From Ficedula albicollis (taxonomy: Eukaryota > Chordata > Aves > Passeriformes > Muscicapidae), in NCBI RefSeq assembly GCF_000247815.1, contig NC_021684.1, forward strand, positions 12,896,558 through 12,960,557: a DNA stretch of 64,000 bases, given 5' to 3'. The position numbers and the translations under genes were made by a program. The notes under the pieces were generated by a model. It searched no databases. It was not told the origin of the DNA and saw only the letters and a program-made list of their open reading frames with translations. This document shows positions 27,769-38,900 of this stretch, one piece after another (the first letter of the stretch is position 1; every line of letters starts with the position of its first letter).

Positions 27769-30482
27769 ATGTGAGATTTATTTAAATGTTCAACTAGCTC
27801 CTGAAAGAGAAATGGGCTCAAAGTTAAATGCAGCATGTCTCCCAGCATTTCCAATGTACACCTTGACTTCTGCTTCAACTGCTGACTCCTGTGAGAGAGA
27901 TGAAAGTGGAGAGAGAGCCTCCTACATATTGGAAGACCTATCCTTTTTTTCCTGCTCTCCAGAAAAAAACTTCACTGGAAAACCTTACAAAGGCATAACC
28001 CATCTCCATATCAAATATATGCCTGTCCTGTAAAAGTGTTAAATTATGTGTAACAGTGCCACCTGCTGAATCCCAGCCTAACACCTTTCTTCTCAAAGGG
28101 AATGTGAGTCTTAATGAAATGATGTTGGTTTTGATCAAGGCACAGGTACATATCCTGTCTGTTTCTTATGTAGAACACAGGGTACAACATGGTTTAAAAT
28201 AATCAAATTAAATATTCATCTTTGGAGCAGAAGATTTGTTTCATTAAGTGTATTATAAGGCAAAGCCCTTGGAAATTATACCAAAAATGAGTTTGTCTGT
28301 TGTTAAATTGGTCTGATGCAGTTTTCACAATTATTAGTACTGAGATATAAAAAGAAATAAAATTTGAATTGAAGTGCTAGTAGTAACTTGTCTAGAAGAT
28401 GCCAATGTTCTCAAGTTTCAGACAGAGAGATTCCCTGCTGAATTTCTAAATTTAGAAATTTTTGATTCTACCAAGAACACTAATGAGTCTAAACTGACTG
28501 AGACAGGCAGTCATTTTGTGGAAGTGAGCGAATGCCTTCACTGCATTCAGCAGTTTGATAGAACAACCCCCATGCTGCCTAGAACCACTTAACTTTTTTG
28601 AAGCCATTATAGGCTGAATTCTACCCACCTTATTAATAATTAATATGTCTTTTAATGCTCCTGCTCATTTTAATGGGATGCTGATGCAGGACAGTGCTGT
28701 TGGGAGTCTGTGTAGCTGAAATGAGCTCCTGATCCCAGGGAGCATCCTGAGTGATGTCAGGCACTGGTGAGTTTGAGTAACCTCAATGACTGGTGTGTGC
28801 AGCTCAGCACCACTTGCATGTTATCAGGCTGTTTTATGCATCATATCGTATATGGAAATACCTTTCTTTGTGTTTAAATCCTACGCGTGCCCTTTCCTTA
28901 CCCCTTTTCTACCTGGTGCAGTGTTAGCCTGAAGGGGCTGGTTTATTGGATGACCATCCTCTGCTACATGCACTGCTTTGCAAATGCCAAGACAGTGTCC
29001 ACTCTTGTCACAAATATAGCTCTGACACCTTTGGGAACTAAATCCAACATGTAAAACTGTAACATACTGTGTACTTCTGGCATTAACTGGCAGAAAATGT
29101 TATGCCAAAGAGCTTGCTGTGAAGCTGTCTTAATTGGGAAAGTAGAAAAGAACATAATGTAGTGGAAAGAACTCATGTAAAAACATCTAGAAGTAAAATG
29201 CAGGATGCATGCCTCCCCTTTTTCACATCCCCACAACAGTCTGAAAAACAACAAGGAAAAAAAAAAGCTATCAGCACATGACAAATACAGCTTTGTTTAA
29301 TCAGAAAACTAAACATGCATATTTTGGGTATCGAATTCAGGAATTTGAGACTTTACCTGGCTGTCAAAGGTAAGATGCACAGGTATTTTTCTTGCTGCCC
29401 CTGACTCTGACATTACTGCTGTGAGTATATAAATAGAGAGAAATGCATTCTTGTGTTTCCATTTCCAGTGTGAGCTCTGTGTTATTGGCTTCAGTATTTC
29501 TAAGCAAGGAAAAAGGGATGTTAACAGCCATGTAAATGAAACTGGACACATGCGTAACAAAATGTGACAGCAAAGTAAAGCCACTGACTTTGTTCCATCA
29601 AAAGATACAAATTTCCCATACTCCAGCAGAACATTCAAAGTGCCAGCATTCTCAGAGCTGTTTTCACTCTGTGATGTGCTCTAACAGTCAATTTGTTTAA
29701 AGGGGAAAAAGAATGGCATTGCAAATGCAGCAAATAAAATGTAGCAATGCTGCAGCATGAAATTCTAGCAGATATCCTGCTGCTAGAGTCAGACTTCCAA
29801 AAAAACAGCCATTCATACTGGCTCTGGATGGCAGCAGTGGCACAGAACAGAGAACCTGTTTTCTTCCATCGTGGAGTGCAGACAGAGGTGGAAGCACTCT
29901 TGTATTTTGTCACCTGTGTTCAATACCTTGTGCTGAAGTATCTGGTAAAAGCTTCAGGGGCATCTTGAGAACCGTGTACCATGAAATAGATACTGTTGGC
30001 TTCAGCTTGGGCTCAGCTCAAAACCATAGATGAACACAAAGGATTTCTATATATTTGTTATAACAAAGATGGTCTCTAACAGCTCTTCGTTCTCAACTGC
30101 AAGGAAGCCATAAGCTTCTGTGCATTTAATAGTGACAGTGGCATGTTAAACTACTTTCTTAAACCCAGGCTGATTCTAGTGACTTTCTCAATCAAACCTT
30201 TTGCCTATATGTCTCCCAAAAGGAGCTCTGGAGTCTGTACTGTGCAGTGGTTGTGTTAATCAAACTGCTGAAAGCAATACAAGAATCATTGCTTATCTAA
30301 AGGACAGGGCAACACAGTTTCTGTACTCTTTTTTAGCCTGAGTGAGAATTGGAGAGTAGGACTGAGTAGCAGATTAGCATAGCACACTCCAGATTTAATT
30401 TTAAGGAGAAGAATTTTCTAGGGGTTTATTGAGGTTGTTCACGCTTGGGAGTTTCTGCCTGTTTGCTGTGAGTGAGGATGAG
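27769..30482. other. Non-coding stretch, no gene seen
   Basis: Unique sequence with several open frames of 65-110 codons on both strands (for example 28964-29284 and 29309-29638, minus). I recognise no family in them, and they lack splice context. A perfect 20-base palindrome, AATTTCTAAATTTAGAAATT, lies at 28441-28460. Confidence 0.5.
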
Positions 30483-30710
30483 GAATCACAGAATGGTTTG
30501 AGTTGAGAAATGCCTAAAAGATCTTTTTGTTCCAAGCCCCTGCCACGGGCAGTCAGATCTTCCACTAGACAAGCTTGCTCAAAGCCCCATCCAACCTGGC
30601 CTTGAACACTGCGGGATATCCACAGCTTCTCTGAGCAACATACCTTGAACACTGCCAGGAATGGGATATCCACAGCTTCTCTGAGCAACATGTTCCAGTG
30701 CCTTGGAGGG
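30483..30710 (-). mobile_element. CR1 LINE 3' end, minus strand, with internal duplication
   Basis: Read on the plus strand, this gives the reverse complement of a CR1 tail: gaatcacagaatggtttgag, ccctgccacgggcag, tcttccactagacaag, gctcaaagccccatccaacc, tggccttgaacact, then ccacagcttctctgagcaac and tgttccagtgccttgg. Inside it a ~43-base block starting ccttgaacactgc is present twice, at 30600 and 30643. The second copy carries a few extra bases. The duplication must post-date insertion, because CR1 carries this block once. Non-functional. Confidence 0.88.
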
Positions 30711-33700
30711 AGCTACTCCCTTGACAGGAGAAATGAGTGGTGAAAAGGTCTTGGCTATAAAGCCTGAGGAATAACAAGCCAAAGGCCCAGATGGTTTTGT
30801 TTCTGAGATACCAATGAAACCACACTCTGGGAGAAGGGTTAGCACAAACATTTTTTAGGACATCCATGATCTGAGGTAGTAGACCTAAAGAAACTACTTA
30901 CAATGGCAAAACCTCTCTTCAGCCTATGAGCAAAAGTGTTGGAGATGTTGCTTGGTAATTTCCATTGGAAGCAGAAAGAGCAAACCACTCCTGTTTGATG
31001 AATTTGAAATGTGCGTGATGAAGAATGAATGACTGGGATCCACTGTAATCTTTCTGTAGTGCTGTCATGAGTCCAAATGCACAAGGCTCAGTGGGAGAAT
31101 AAAACCCCTTAAAAGTTATTTCAAATCTCTTTTCCAGGCACAATTTTCTTGGGAATACTTAGGGAAGAAGGAAATGTGATACTTTTCAGACTAAAAAGTT
31201 GAAATTCTTCCCTTTCACTGCTGAACATTTCCTTCTTCTGTCTCTGCTCAGTTATTAGGTGCTGGGTCTTACATTTATCCTGTCTCCTGAGAAAAAAATA
31301 TCCATGTTCTGCAGAGAGAAGGACTTACTTCTTTGATAGGTTTATTTGAAAAAGGGATAAGGGAGAAACTTGCAACAGATTTGATGTGTTAAAAATAGCC
31401 GTGGACAGTATGTAGGTGGTGTCAGTTATGTAGCTTTTCTTAATACAAGTATGGAGCTGAGAGGGATAAGATGTCACAGGAAACAAGGTGCTATGGAGGT
31501 GATCATGAAGCTCAGAGTGTGTTTTCTAGCCTCACCATTTGCTGAGCTATTTGACATCTGGCTTTTCCTTGAGTACTTTGTCTGCAAAGCTGATATCAGG
31601 TTTGCAATTGGGCAATACTTTATGGACTTGCAAGGTGTACTTGGTAAAAAGGGAACTTATGGTGACAAAGACTTTGGAATTTGAAAATCCATCAGGTTTT
31701 ACTGAGAGGATTCTTTAATTTTATTTTCACCATTAAAGAAATTCTGTGTGGTTGTGACTATTTCTCTTACAATTAGAAAAATCTGATTTTTAAGAAATTG
31801 CCAAGAAAATCAGTTGAAAATTACTATTACCACAATGCAGAGACATATAGAGACATATAGATATGTCTCTATATTGTGTCAAAAGCAATCACTGGTTGTT
31901 TTGATTTTGTGTAGATTCATTGCACAAGAATATGGAACAGAGGTCCCATTTGAGCCCATGACCCCTGGGATGGAGTGTTGGAGATGTGTGTGCTGGAAGG
32001 CTGTTCCTTCCCAGAGGAGCTCCTGATGATGCCAGTGTGGGTCTTTTTCAGCTGTGCACACCTGAACAAGGGGGGCAGAGGGGTTGAACAGGCAAATATT
32101 TCAGAGGAACAGCTAGGCATGTTCCTGCCTTGGGATAGAGAATGGCTTTGATGAACCTGGAGCCTTTTCCTGCCCTTACGTGATTTTCAGGCTGAGGCTT
32201 TCAGGACTCCTGTAACACAGACTGTAGATGGGGCTGAAATTTTCTGTTGTTTTGTTGGTCTCATGCTGTTGAGCGGTTTCTGAGATCTTCATAATTGGGA
32301 GAGAAGCTTTCTAAGGGCACCAGCAGTGTTGCCTGTGAATTATTTTTGGTCTTTTTGCACAGAGACTGATTAGTATTTGTTTTCCTTACAACCTATGGGG
32401 GTAACCCAGAGCAGCCACAGGGATGTACTGGTTGTTCACTTTTTGATCTTTTGTCAAAATACATTTAGTGAGAACAGTGGGGTGTGAGGAGAACATTAGG
32501 AGCCTTCCAGCAGGTCAGTGTCAAAGGGGAGAGAGACCATTGTCAGAGTCCTCTGTCATAGTCAGTGGAAAAGGGAGAAAGAACAGCCAACCAAGAAACT
32601 GTTGTGTTAGGCCTGAAGAGATGAGCTCTGAGGCTGCAAAATTCTCTTACTGAATTGATAAAATAGTAAATGAAAGGGGAAGCAAAATTTTATTGAAATT
32701 AACATGAAGTCCCTTTAATCATCAAGCTTAATCCTCAGTGGAAAAGGACTCCAAAATTGATTTAAAATCTCAGTACAACCATCCTCTCTAATGTGAAACA
32801 GAGATTCAAGTAAATGAATGATTTGCTTAAAAAATTCTGACTAATCTTGAGAACATTAAAATTAATATAAATGTGTGATCTCAAGTTCTATCCATTTTTG
32901 GATCCCGTTTCAGTTAGTGCATATAATTTGGAGTGGGACCTAAGCCGTTTTGTGTGTAAATGTACAGGGAATGCATTCCAGTACCTTTAATCAGAATGTC
33001 AAAGAGAGATCAGCTTCGCTGTTTCGCATAAGGTATGGAAATATCATCTGAGATGAACTGGAATAGAAAGAAAACATACTATTGAGTGGAAATGCTGCAG
33101 TTTCCTTCAGGGTATGAGATGATTTAAACAGCTATTTCCGTGGGGCAAACAACACATGTAAGGTTGTGAGGGCTTCTGGCTGTGTGTGCTCATATTGTAA
33201 CACTTAAGTATTGCATACGAGTTTGAAGTTCTACCAAGGACCATGCTGTGGATTCCAGGATCTACTGAGATAAGAGAGGTCATCTCCCTGTATTCTTGGC
33301 TTTGTGGAGGAATGTTTTCTGCCTTCCTCCCGCCAATGATTGGCTCTTTGGACAATTCATTGCTTCTGCTAAGGAATTTTGAGAAAGGCAATCTGAGCCA
33401 TAATCTTAGGTGCTCTATGTAGCATTCAAAGTTCAATTTATTTTATATTCTGTGAGAAAAAGTGAATTGATTGCTCAGTTTAGAGGTGATATGATATTTC
33501 CTGCAGAACATCAAGAGGAGTTGGCTGTGCATACTTAAGATACTGTCATCATAGGGTTAAAGGTGACATGAGGACAATGTGTCATCTTAAATATTAAGTA
33601 AATTTTGTATAACAGAGATCATTACCTCTCACAGATGCCTGCACTGTCAACCCAGTGCTTTTAGTCAGACTGAAGTATTTAGCCTTTGGAAAAAGCAGAT

Positions 33701-34599
33701 GTGTGTCACAGAGAAGTAAGGATATGCCTCCTCCCTGCGCCTGCAGCACCCAGGAACACATGGGTACTGTGATGCTTTAGGGCTGGAGGTGGAGAAATCT
33801 AAAGAACTCAAGTACACTTGCTAAACTGGAAGGAAAACAAATTCTTCATTAGCTTTGGGAGATGATCAGTCACTGAAATGAAAGAGCTGATTACAATAAT
33901 TTTTCAAAAGTTGAGCTGAGTACTGAGGAAAATAAAGGGCTGCTGTTGCTTGCTGTGCCTTCTGCCTGCCCAGAGGCATTCCTGAATTTGCTCCTGCTCT
34001 TCCCTTCCATCCCCAGGCTGAGTAGTGAGTTCAAACCCTGTTCTTTAGTTAGACCTCTGGTGTTTTATGATGCTAGTGATGGTGACTTTATGGCTTCCCT
34101 GGATGCTGGAGTTGTGCTCGTCCTGCCATGGCTTCTCCCGTCTGCCTTCATGCTGCCAGACTTCTGAGAGCAGGACTGTCCTGTTAACTACAAACTCATG
34201 TCACACCATGCAGCCTTCCTGTAGCTGAGATTCTCCTGTGTATTTCTGTGCTTTGGGAGGTAGAGGAGAAACACAGTAAAAAAAGCAGGACGCTCTTCTT
34301 TTCACAGAATTAACTATTTATCTTTCCATTTGTACTTTTTTGAAAACAACATACATATTAACATAAACTGCTGTCAGCTGAAGTGAAATCACTTACTGCA
34401 GCTTGTAAGGGATTTTGCACATCCTTCTGCAAGCCTAAGAATTAGACATCTGCTAGGATGAGAGTTAGACAAAGCAATACTGTGTACTAAATTGCAGAAT
34501 TTGGGGAAAGCCTGGAAGATGATATTAGAGGCTTCTGAGTTCTGATGTTGCTTTTCTAAGGAGAAGAGAGGGTATTTAAAATTGTTATCTCTTCGTCTG
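30711..34599. other. Non-coding stretch, no gene seen
   Basis: Unique AT-rich DNA. The only structure picked out is the palindrome at 31845-31874. Open frames are short and unrecognised, including a 109-codon one at 33107-33436 (minus). Confidence 0.5.
31845..31874. repeat. Near-perfect hairpin, 14-base arms, 2-base loop
   Basis: The left arm atatagagacatat, loop ag, and right arm atatgtctctatat are perfectly complementary. The left arm overlaps a short direct repeat of agacatatag (31841 and 31851), which suggests that the structure arose by local template slippage. Confidence 0.9.
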
Positions 34600-35085
34600 T
34601 CCAGGCTGCCAGATGTGGACAGGTTCCATTGAAGAAGACAACTGTTTGTCAGTCACAGACTTTTCAGTGGACTCGTGTCGGTTGTGGAGAGTGAATATGC
34701 CATACTTGGAGAAGGTGTTAGACCAACAGTTTGGGGGAATGGAATGTCCTTCCTTTGTTGCACAGACACAGCAGAGCTGTTGCAATGCCAGGGTCCCCAT
34801 AATACCCAGTGACCAATTATATTGCTGCTAAACCAAGCTACAGTAAAATCTGTGTCACGCTTAAATTGCTATAACAAAAATGTGCGGTCAACTGTATCAG
34901 AAGCCTTTGCTAGATCAATAAATAAGGCTCCAAAAATGTGGACAATATCCAGAGAAATCATAGTCTCATTCCCAATGCATACAGCTATACTGCAGTAGTT
35001 CGTCTGAGCATGGTCCTGCATCCAGAATGAACAGCAGTTGTTTAACTGGTGTATAAATCTCCTGTGAACACATGGCTGTGTGGGT
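34600..35085 (-). pseudogene. Decayed LINE reverse transcriptase relic
   Basis: On the minus strand, the frame ending at 34869 contains GALFIDLAKASDTVDRTFLL. This matches the motif A region of LINE reverse transcriptases (consensus-like FIDLSKAFDTVDH), with the first catalytic Asp codon at 34914-34916. The residues before it (LNNCCSFWMQDHAQTNYCS, then MISLD) fall where non-LTR RTs have the NxCQSGFRxGHSTTTA and ALD segments. After a stop, the continuation FTVAWFSSNI resembles the conserved block that follows motif A. Further on, sequence near 34740 and 34605-34625 (gtccacatctggcagcctgg) fits eroded motifs B and C about 100 codons from motif A. Stops and frameshifts show that it is dead. The family is uncertain: it looks more like an L2/Rex-type or other old LINE than CR1. 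Confidence 0.68.
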
Positions 35086-35429
35086 GACACTTAAATGAAG
35101 AATGGCCAGGGTAGATGTGACCTTTTGTGCAATTTTGTGAACCTGGAGGATAACTGCTTGTCATGTAGTTTCTTTCTGATTCAGTCTGAGGGTAGAATTT
35201 GTGCTTTCGTGATGGATCAGATGCAGAGTGTGACTGTCACATATGAAGGGTTCATTGGCAGCAGGTGCCTGTTTGTCAGAGCCAACTCACCCATGCCAGA
35301 CCAGCAAGATATTTCCAGTGTTGTTTTCTGAATTTTTACTTTCTGCCCCATGAATTACTTGCTCTAATATTTCAGATGGTTTTGACTTACTTTTATTGTG
35401 GAGTTTGTAGTTAAATAATATTATGCTGG
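35086..35429. other. Spacer between RT relic and LTR
   Basis: No recognised feature. It may be further diverged sequence of the minus-strand LINE relic (its 5' direction), but I could not align it to RT or endonuclease motifs. Confidence 0.4.
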
Positions 35430-35988
35430 TGTTGGCTGGGGTAGGGTTCATTTTCTTCCCAGTGACTGTGGGACTATGTTTTGGAATTATGCTGAACACA
35501 GTGATTATGATAAAAGAGGTGCTTTTGTTGCTGCTGAGCAGGACTTTTCTGTTTTCCATAGTGCCATGTTGGCAAGGAGGTTGGGGTGTATGGAAGGTTG
35601 GGAGGAGACACAGCCAGGACAGGTGACCCCAACTGACCAAAGGGATATTCCAGACCACATGACATCCTGCTCAATATATACAGTGGGGACAAGAAGAAGG
35701 AAGAGGTGAGCATTTGGAGTGATGGTGCTTGTCTTCCCAAGCCACTGTTAAAGGTGATGGGGCCCTGCTCTCCTGGAGATGGATAAACTTCCTGCCCATG
35801 GGAAGCAGTGAATTCAGTCCTTGTTTTGCTTTCCTTGTGTGCATGGCCTTTGCTCTCCCTATTAAACTGTCTTTATCTCAACCCACGAGATTTCTGGCTT
35901 TTACCCTTCCAGTTCTCTCCCAATCCTACTGTTGGGGGAGTGAGTGGCTGCATGCTGTTTGGCTGCTGGCTGGGGTTAAACCATGGCA
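35430..35988 (+). mobile_element. Solo LTR of an avian endogenous retrovirus
   Basis: About 559 bases from tgttggctggggtagggttc to ggctggggttaaaccatggca, with the TG...CA ends expected of an LTR. The body matches an LTR type that I know from bird genomes (gaccccaactgaccaaaggg, atattccagaccacatgaca, tcccaagccactgttaaagg). A TATA box (caatatatacagtgg, near 35673) and an ATTAAA signal at 35861-35866 followed by ctgtctttatctcaaccc mark U3, R and U5. No primer-binding site or internal region follows and no purine tract precedes it, so this is a solo LTR or isolated end. No target-site duplication is obvious. No viral coding sequence is present. Confidence 0.85.
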
Positions 35989-38900
35989 AAATGACTAGAA
36001 GTCAGGCTGCATTGTTTATCAGACATTTATAATCCTCTTTTCATGATGCTTTTTCATTACTGGGTAACTTTTGAGGGAAGGAGAGTTTAGTGATTAATCA
36101 CTATTATGAAGAAATTAGAAGTGATGTGTACCTTGTTATACTTGTAATTCTGACTTTGTGAAATCAGCTGTGAGTGCCAGACTGAGATGGAGTCCTGTGT
36201 AAGTAATGATAGTTGCACATTCCCCCATTGATTTTGTGAAATTTGGGCTCTGCTGAAGGGATCTCATCTGGTATTTTCTGTGTTTGGGAATGTGCAGCAG
36301 TGTATTGCCTCCTTTTCCTCATGCCTGTGCCTGATTCACACTGCACAGGCATTGGTCACAACTGCAGTTATAATGTGAATCTTCTCTATCAAAGTCTATG
36401 GATGTGTGTACCTTGATCTAATACTCTTGTTGGCCTGCATGACGTGCTGTTTATTGAGCTGGGGATTCTGGAACTCCCCATTCTAACTGTTGTATCCTCC
36501 TCAGGGTATGTAAGTTCCTGGTCATTGCATACCTGGTATGAAATGCATCTCTCTGGGCATTGTGAAACAACAAGGGATACAAGTAAATTCCACAAAAGAC
36601 AAATGTGATGTTATATGAATTTTACACCATCTGACTTCTGAATGCTGACACTTTCTAGCTAGTAATATATATATTTGGATCTGTGAGAAACAACATCTCA
36701 CCTAGTGCATTCTAATTCCAGAACATGGAGCAAGGGGCAGACAGAGTCCAGATCAACAGCTGGAGCTGAGATTGTGCATGTGATATTTAACCTTCAAATG
36801 GATGGCAAGAACTGGGGTATATGGTGACAGAAAATGGGTGAGTGCTAATCCAGTAAATGGATTTAGTATATATGTGGAAAATGTTTGTATGGGTGATTTA
36901 ACACTACAGTTACTCAAATTTGTCGTGGCTAGGGGCTTGCCACTGAAGCAATTAATTGAATGAGATGGGCATGGTAACATGAGTTCTTACTGTTCTTAGC
37001 TAGGTCTATGTATGTACATGTGACAAATAAATTGCTGGTGACTGGCAGGGATTGTAGTAAAAGGTGGCATGCCCCTTAGCCAGAGGCAGGCTTTGCAGGC
37101 AATTAATCAAATGAGTTGGGCAAAGATATGTGGCACCTGTCGCAGATAGCACTACAAATACACATGCAATTAATGATCTTGATGAAAGAAAGAAGAGATA
37201 ATTTAGAATAAAGTGTTCTCTAAACAGCTAGAAACTCTTACTAGAAAATTCTGCCTTAGCTACAAAGGAGTGCCAGCATTTTCAAAGCATCTGGTTTCCA
37301 GGTAATTCAGTGTATGCACATATGAATAGGAAACACAAAGAATTTTCAGTGTCCTAATTTTCCCTCAGCTTGAAAGCTGCTTGTACAAACAATGTGCATG
37401 CACGTGTTTAAGTAGTGTAGCTCAACTGCCAAATTTAACATAAAGAAGGCAGAAATTCCCAAACATTCTGGAGTGCTCTTATAAACATTTTTGCATCAGG
37501 TACTAGATAATGTAACCTAAGAGTCTGCAAATGTACTTTGCTTTATTGACAGCAGGTATTTTAGAGCTTTTTAGGTCATGACACCTTTTTACAATCTAAA
37601 GGAATATTGATCTAACCATAGTCTTCACCAAATTTATGCTGTATTACACTTTTGCATGGCAAGCATTAATTTCTAATGGTGATCTTGAGATTTAAAGAAA
37701 AATTAAAAATGGTAGTAATATTTTTTTCCATGGAGATTTAGCTCATCAGCTGTTTTTAGCTCTTGTTCCTTCTCGACCCCTGCCCATTTCCTGTAGAAAA
37801 TCACACTTATTCCACTCTGAAACTACGTCTCCATTACAAGAATATCCTTGAGTCACTACTGACTTAATCAAGTCTCCCAATGCAAACGGTTAAGTATGAA
37901 GGCTGATGATGTGTTGAGTTTTGTCTACATATCCTAACACAAGGTCAGATCTCTTTTAGGAGTTTCACCTATAAATGATGACCCTCGTACAGAACATTGA
38001 CATTCTTCGCTTGTTATGCTTTTCTGCTTCTTTTTCATACTGGAAACTAGTATGTCCCTCTCATATAACTCTGTTCTCTGGTGGAGGTATCACTTGGGTT
38101 TTGATCCTACCTATCAAAATGAGTTATTTGGGAACATTGTCCTTAGGTTTATCTTCTACTGCTGTAGCATCTCAGGCATTGCTCCCCATTGTGAGTATCC
38201 CTGATGCAGACTTCTGGAGACTTCCTTAGCTCTCCTTTTGTAGCTGGATTTTGTGTGAAGTCTGCAGAGCTCTTTTCCAAAATATCCCTACCTTGCTGAA
38301 ATGGACAAGAATTGATACTTAGCCTTTATTAACCCAAGCTTAACATGTCATCAATTATCTGAAGAAGCGTTTAAGATTTTTTTTCCCGACTTCTCATGGC
38401 AACTCGTGGACTTTTAAGATAAAACAAAGAGATAATGTTAGCTTAAATGATAGGCAAACTGGTTGACAAGTACAATGGGAGATGATCTTTAGTATGTACA
38501 TTAACAGCTTGCCATTTCAGAGAACTCCTTTTAGTTGAATTGAGTGACACTTTTGTTCTCTTTTCAGTTTCATTCCCACAGCAGGGAGAATACAAGAAAA
38601 GGAAGAGCAGGACCCTACAGATGGCAGTCTGATCAGTTAATTTCAACAGCAGCTGAAAAGGAATCTTTTTATCTCCTCATAAGCGTCTGTCCATTGCTTG
38701 CAGGGTCCCAAAGAAAGAAAGAGAGCATGACAGCAGGGTACCACGAGGCCCCCTCCACTCCCACAAGGTCAAACTTGTTGCCCGCTCTATTGTCACTTCT
38801 AAACTGAACCTGTCAAGAAAAGATTAACAGAGATCTGTTAATTTTTTCTCCCCAAGCTAAGTGAAACATAAAAGCAGCAGTAGAAAATTCTTAAGGAGAA

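Noticed and set aside
28964..29284. 106-codon minus-strand frame
   Set aside because: Phe/Leu-rich start, no recognisable domain, no splice or promoter context.
30401..30867. Minus-strand frames with repeated peptide (CSEKLWIS)
   Set aside because: They are translation of the CR1 tail and its internal duplication.
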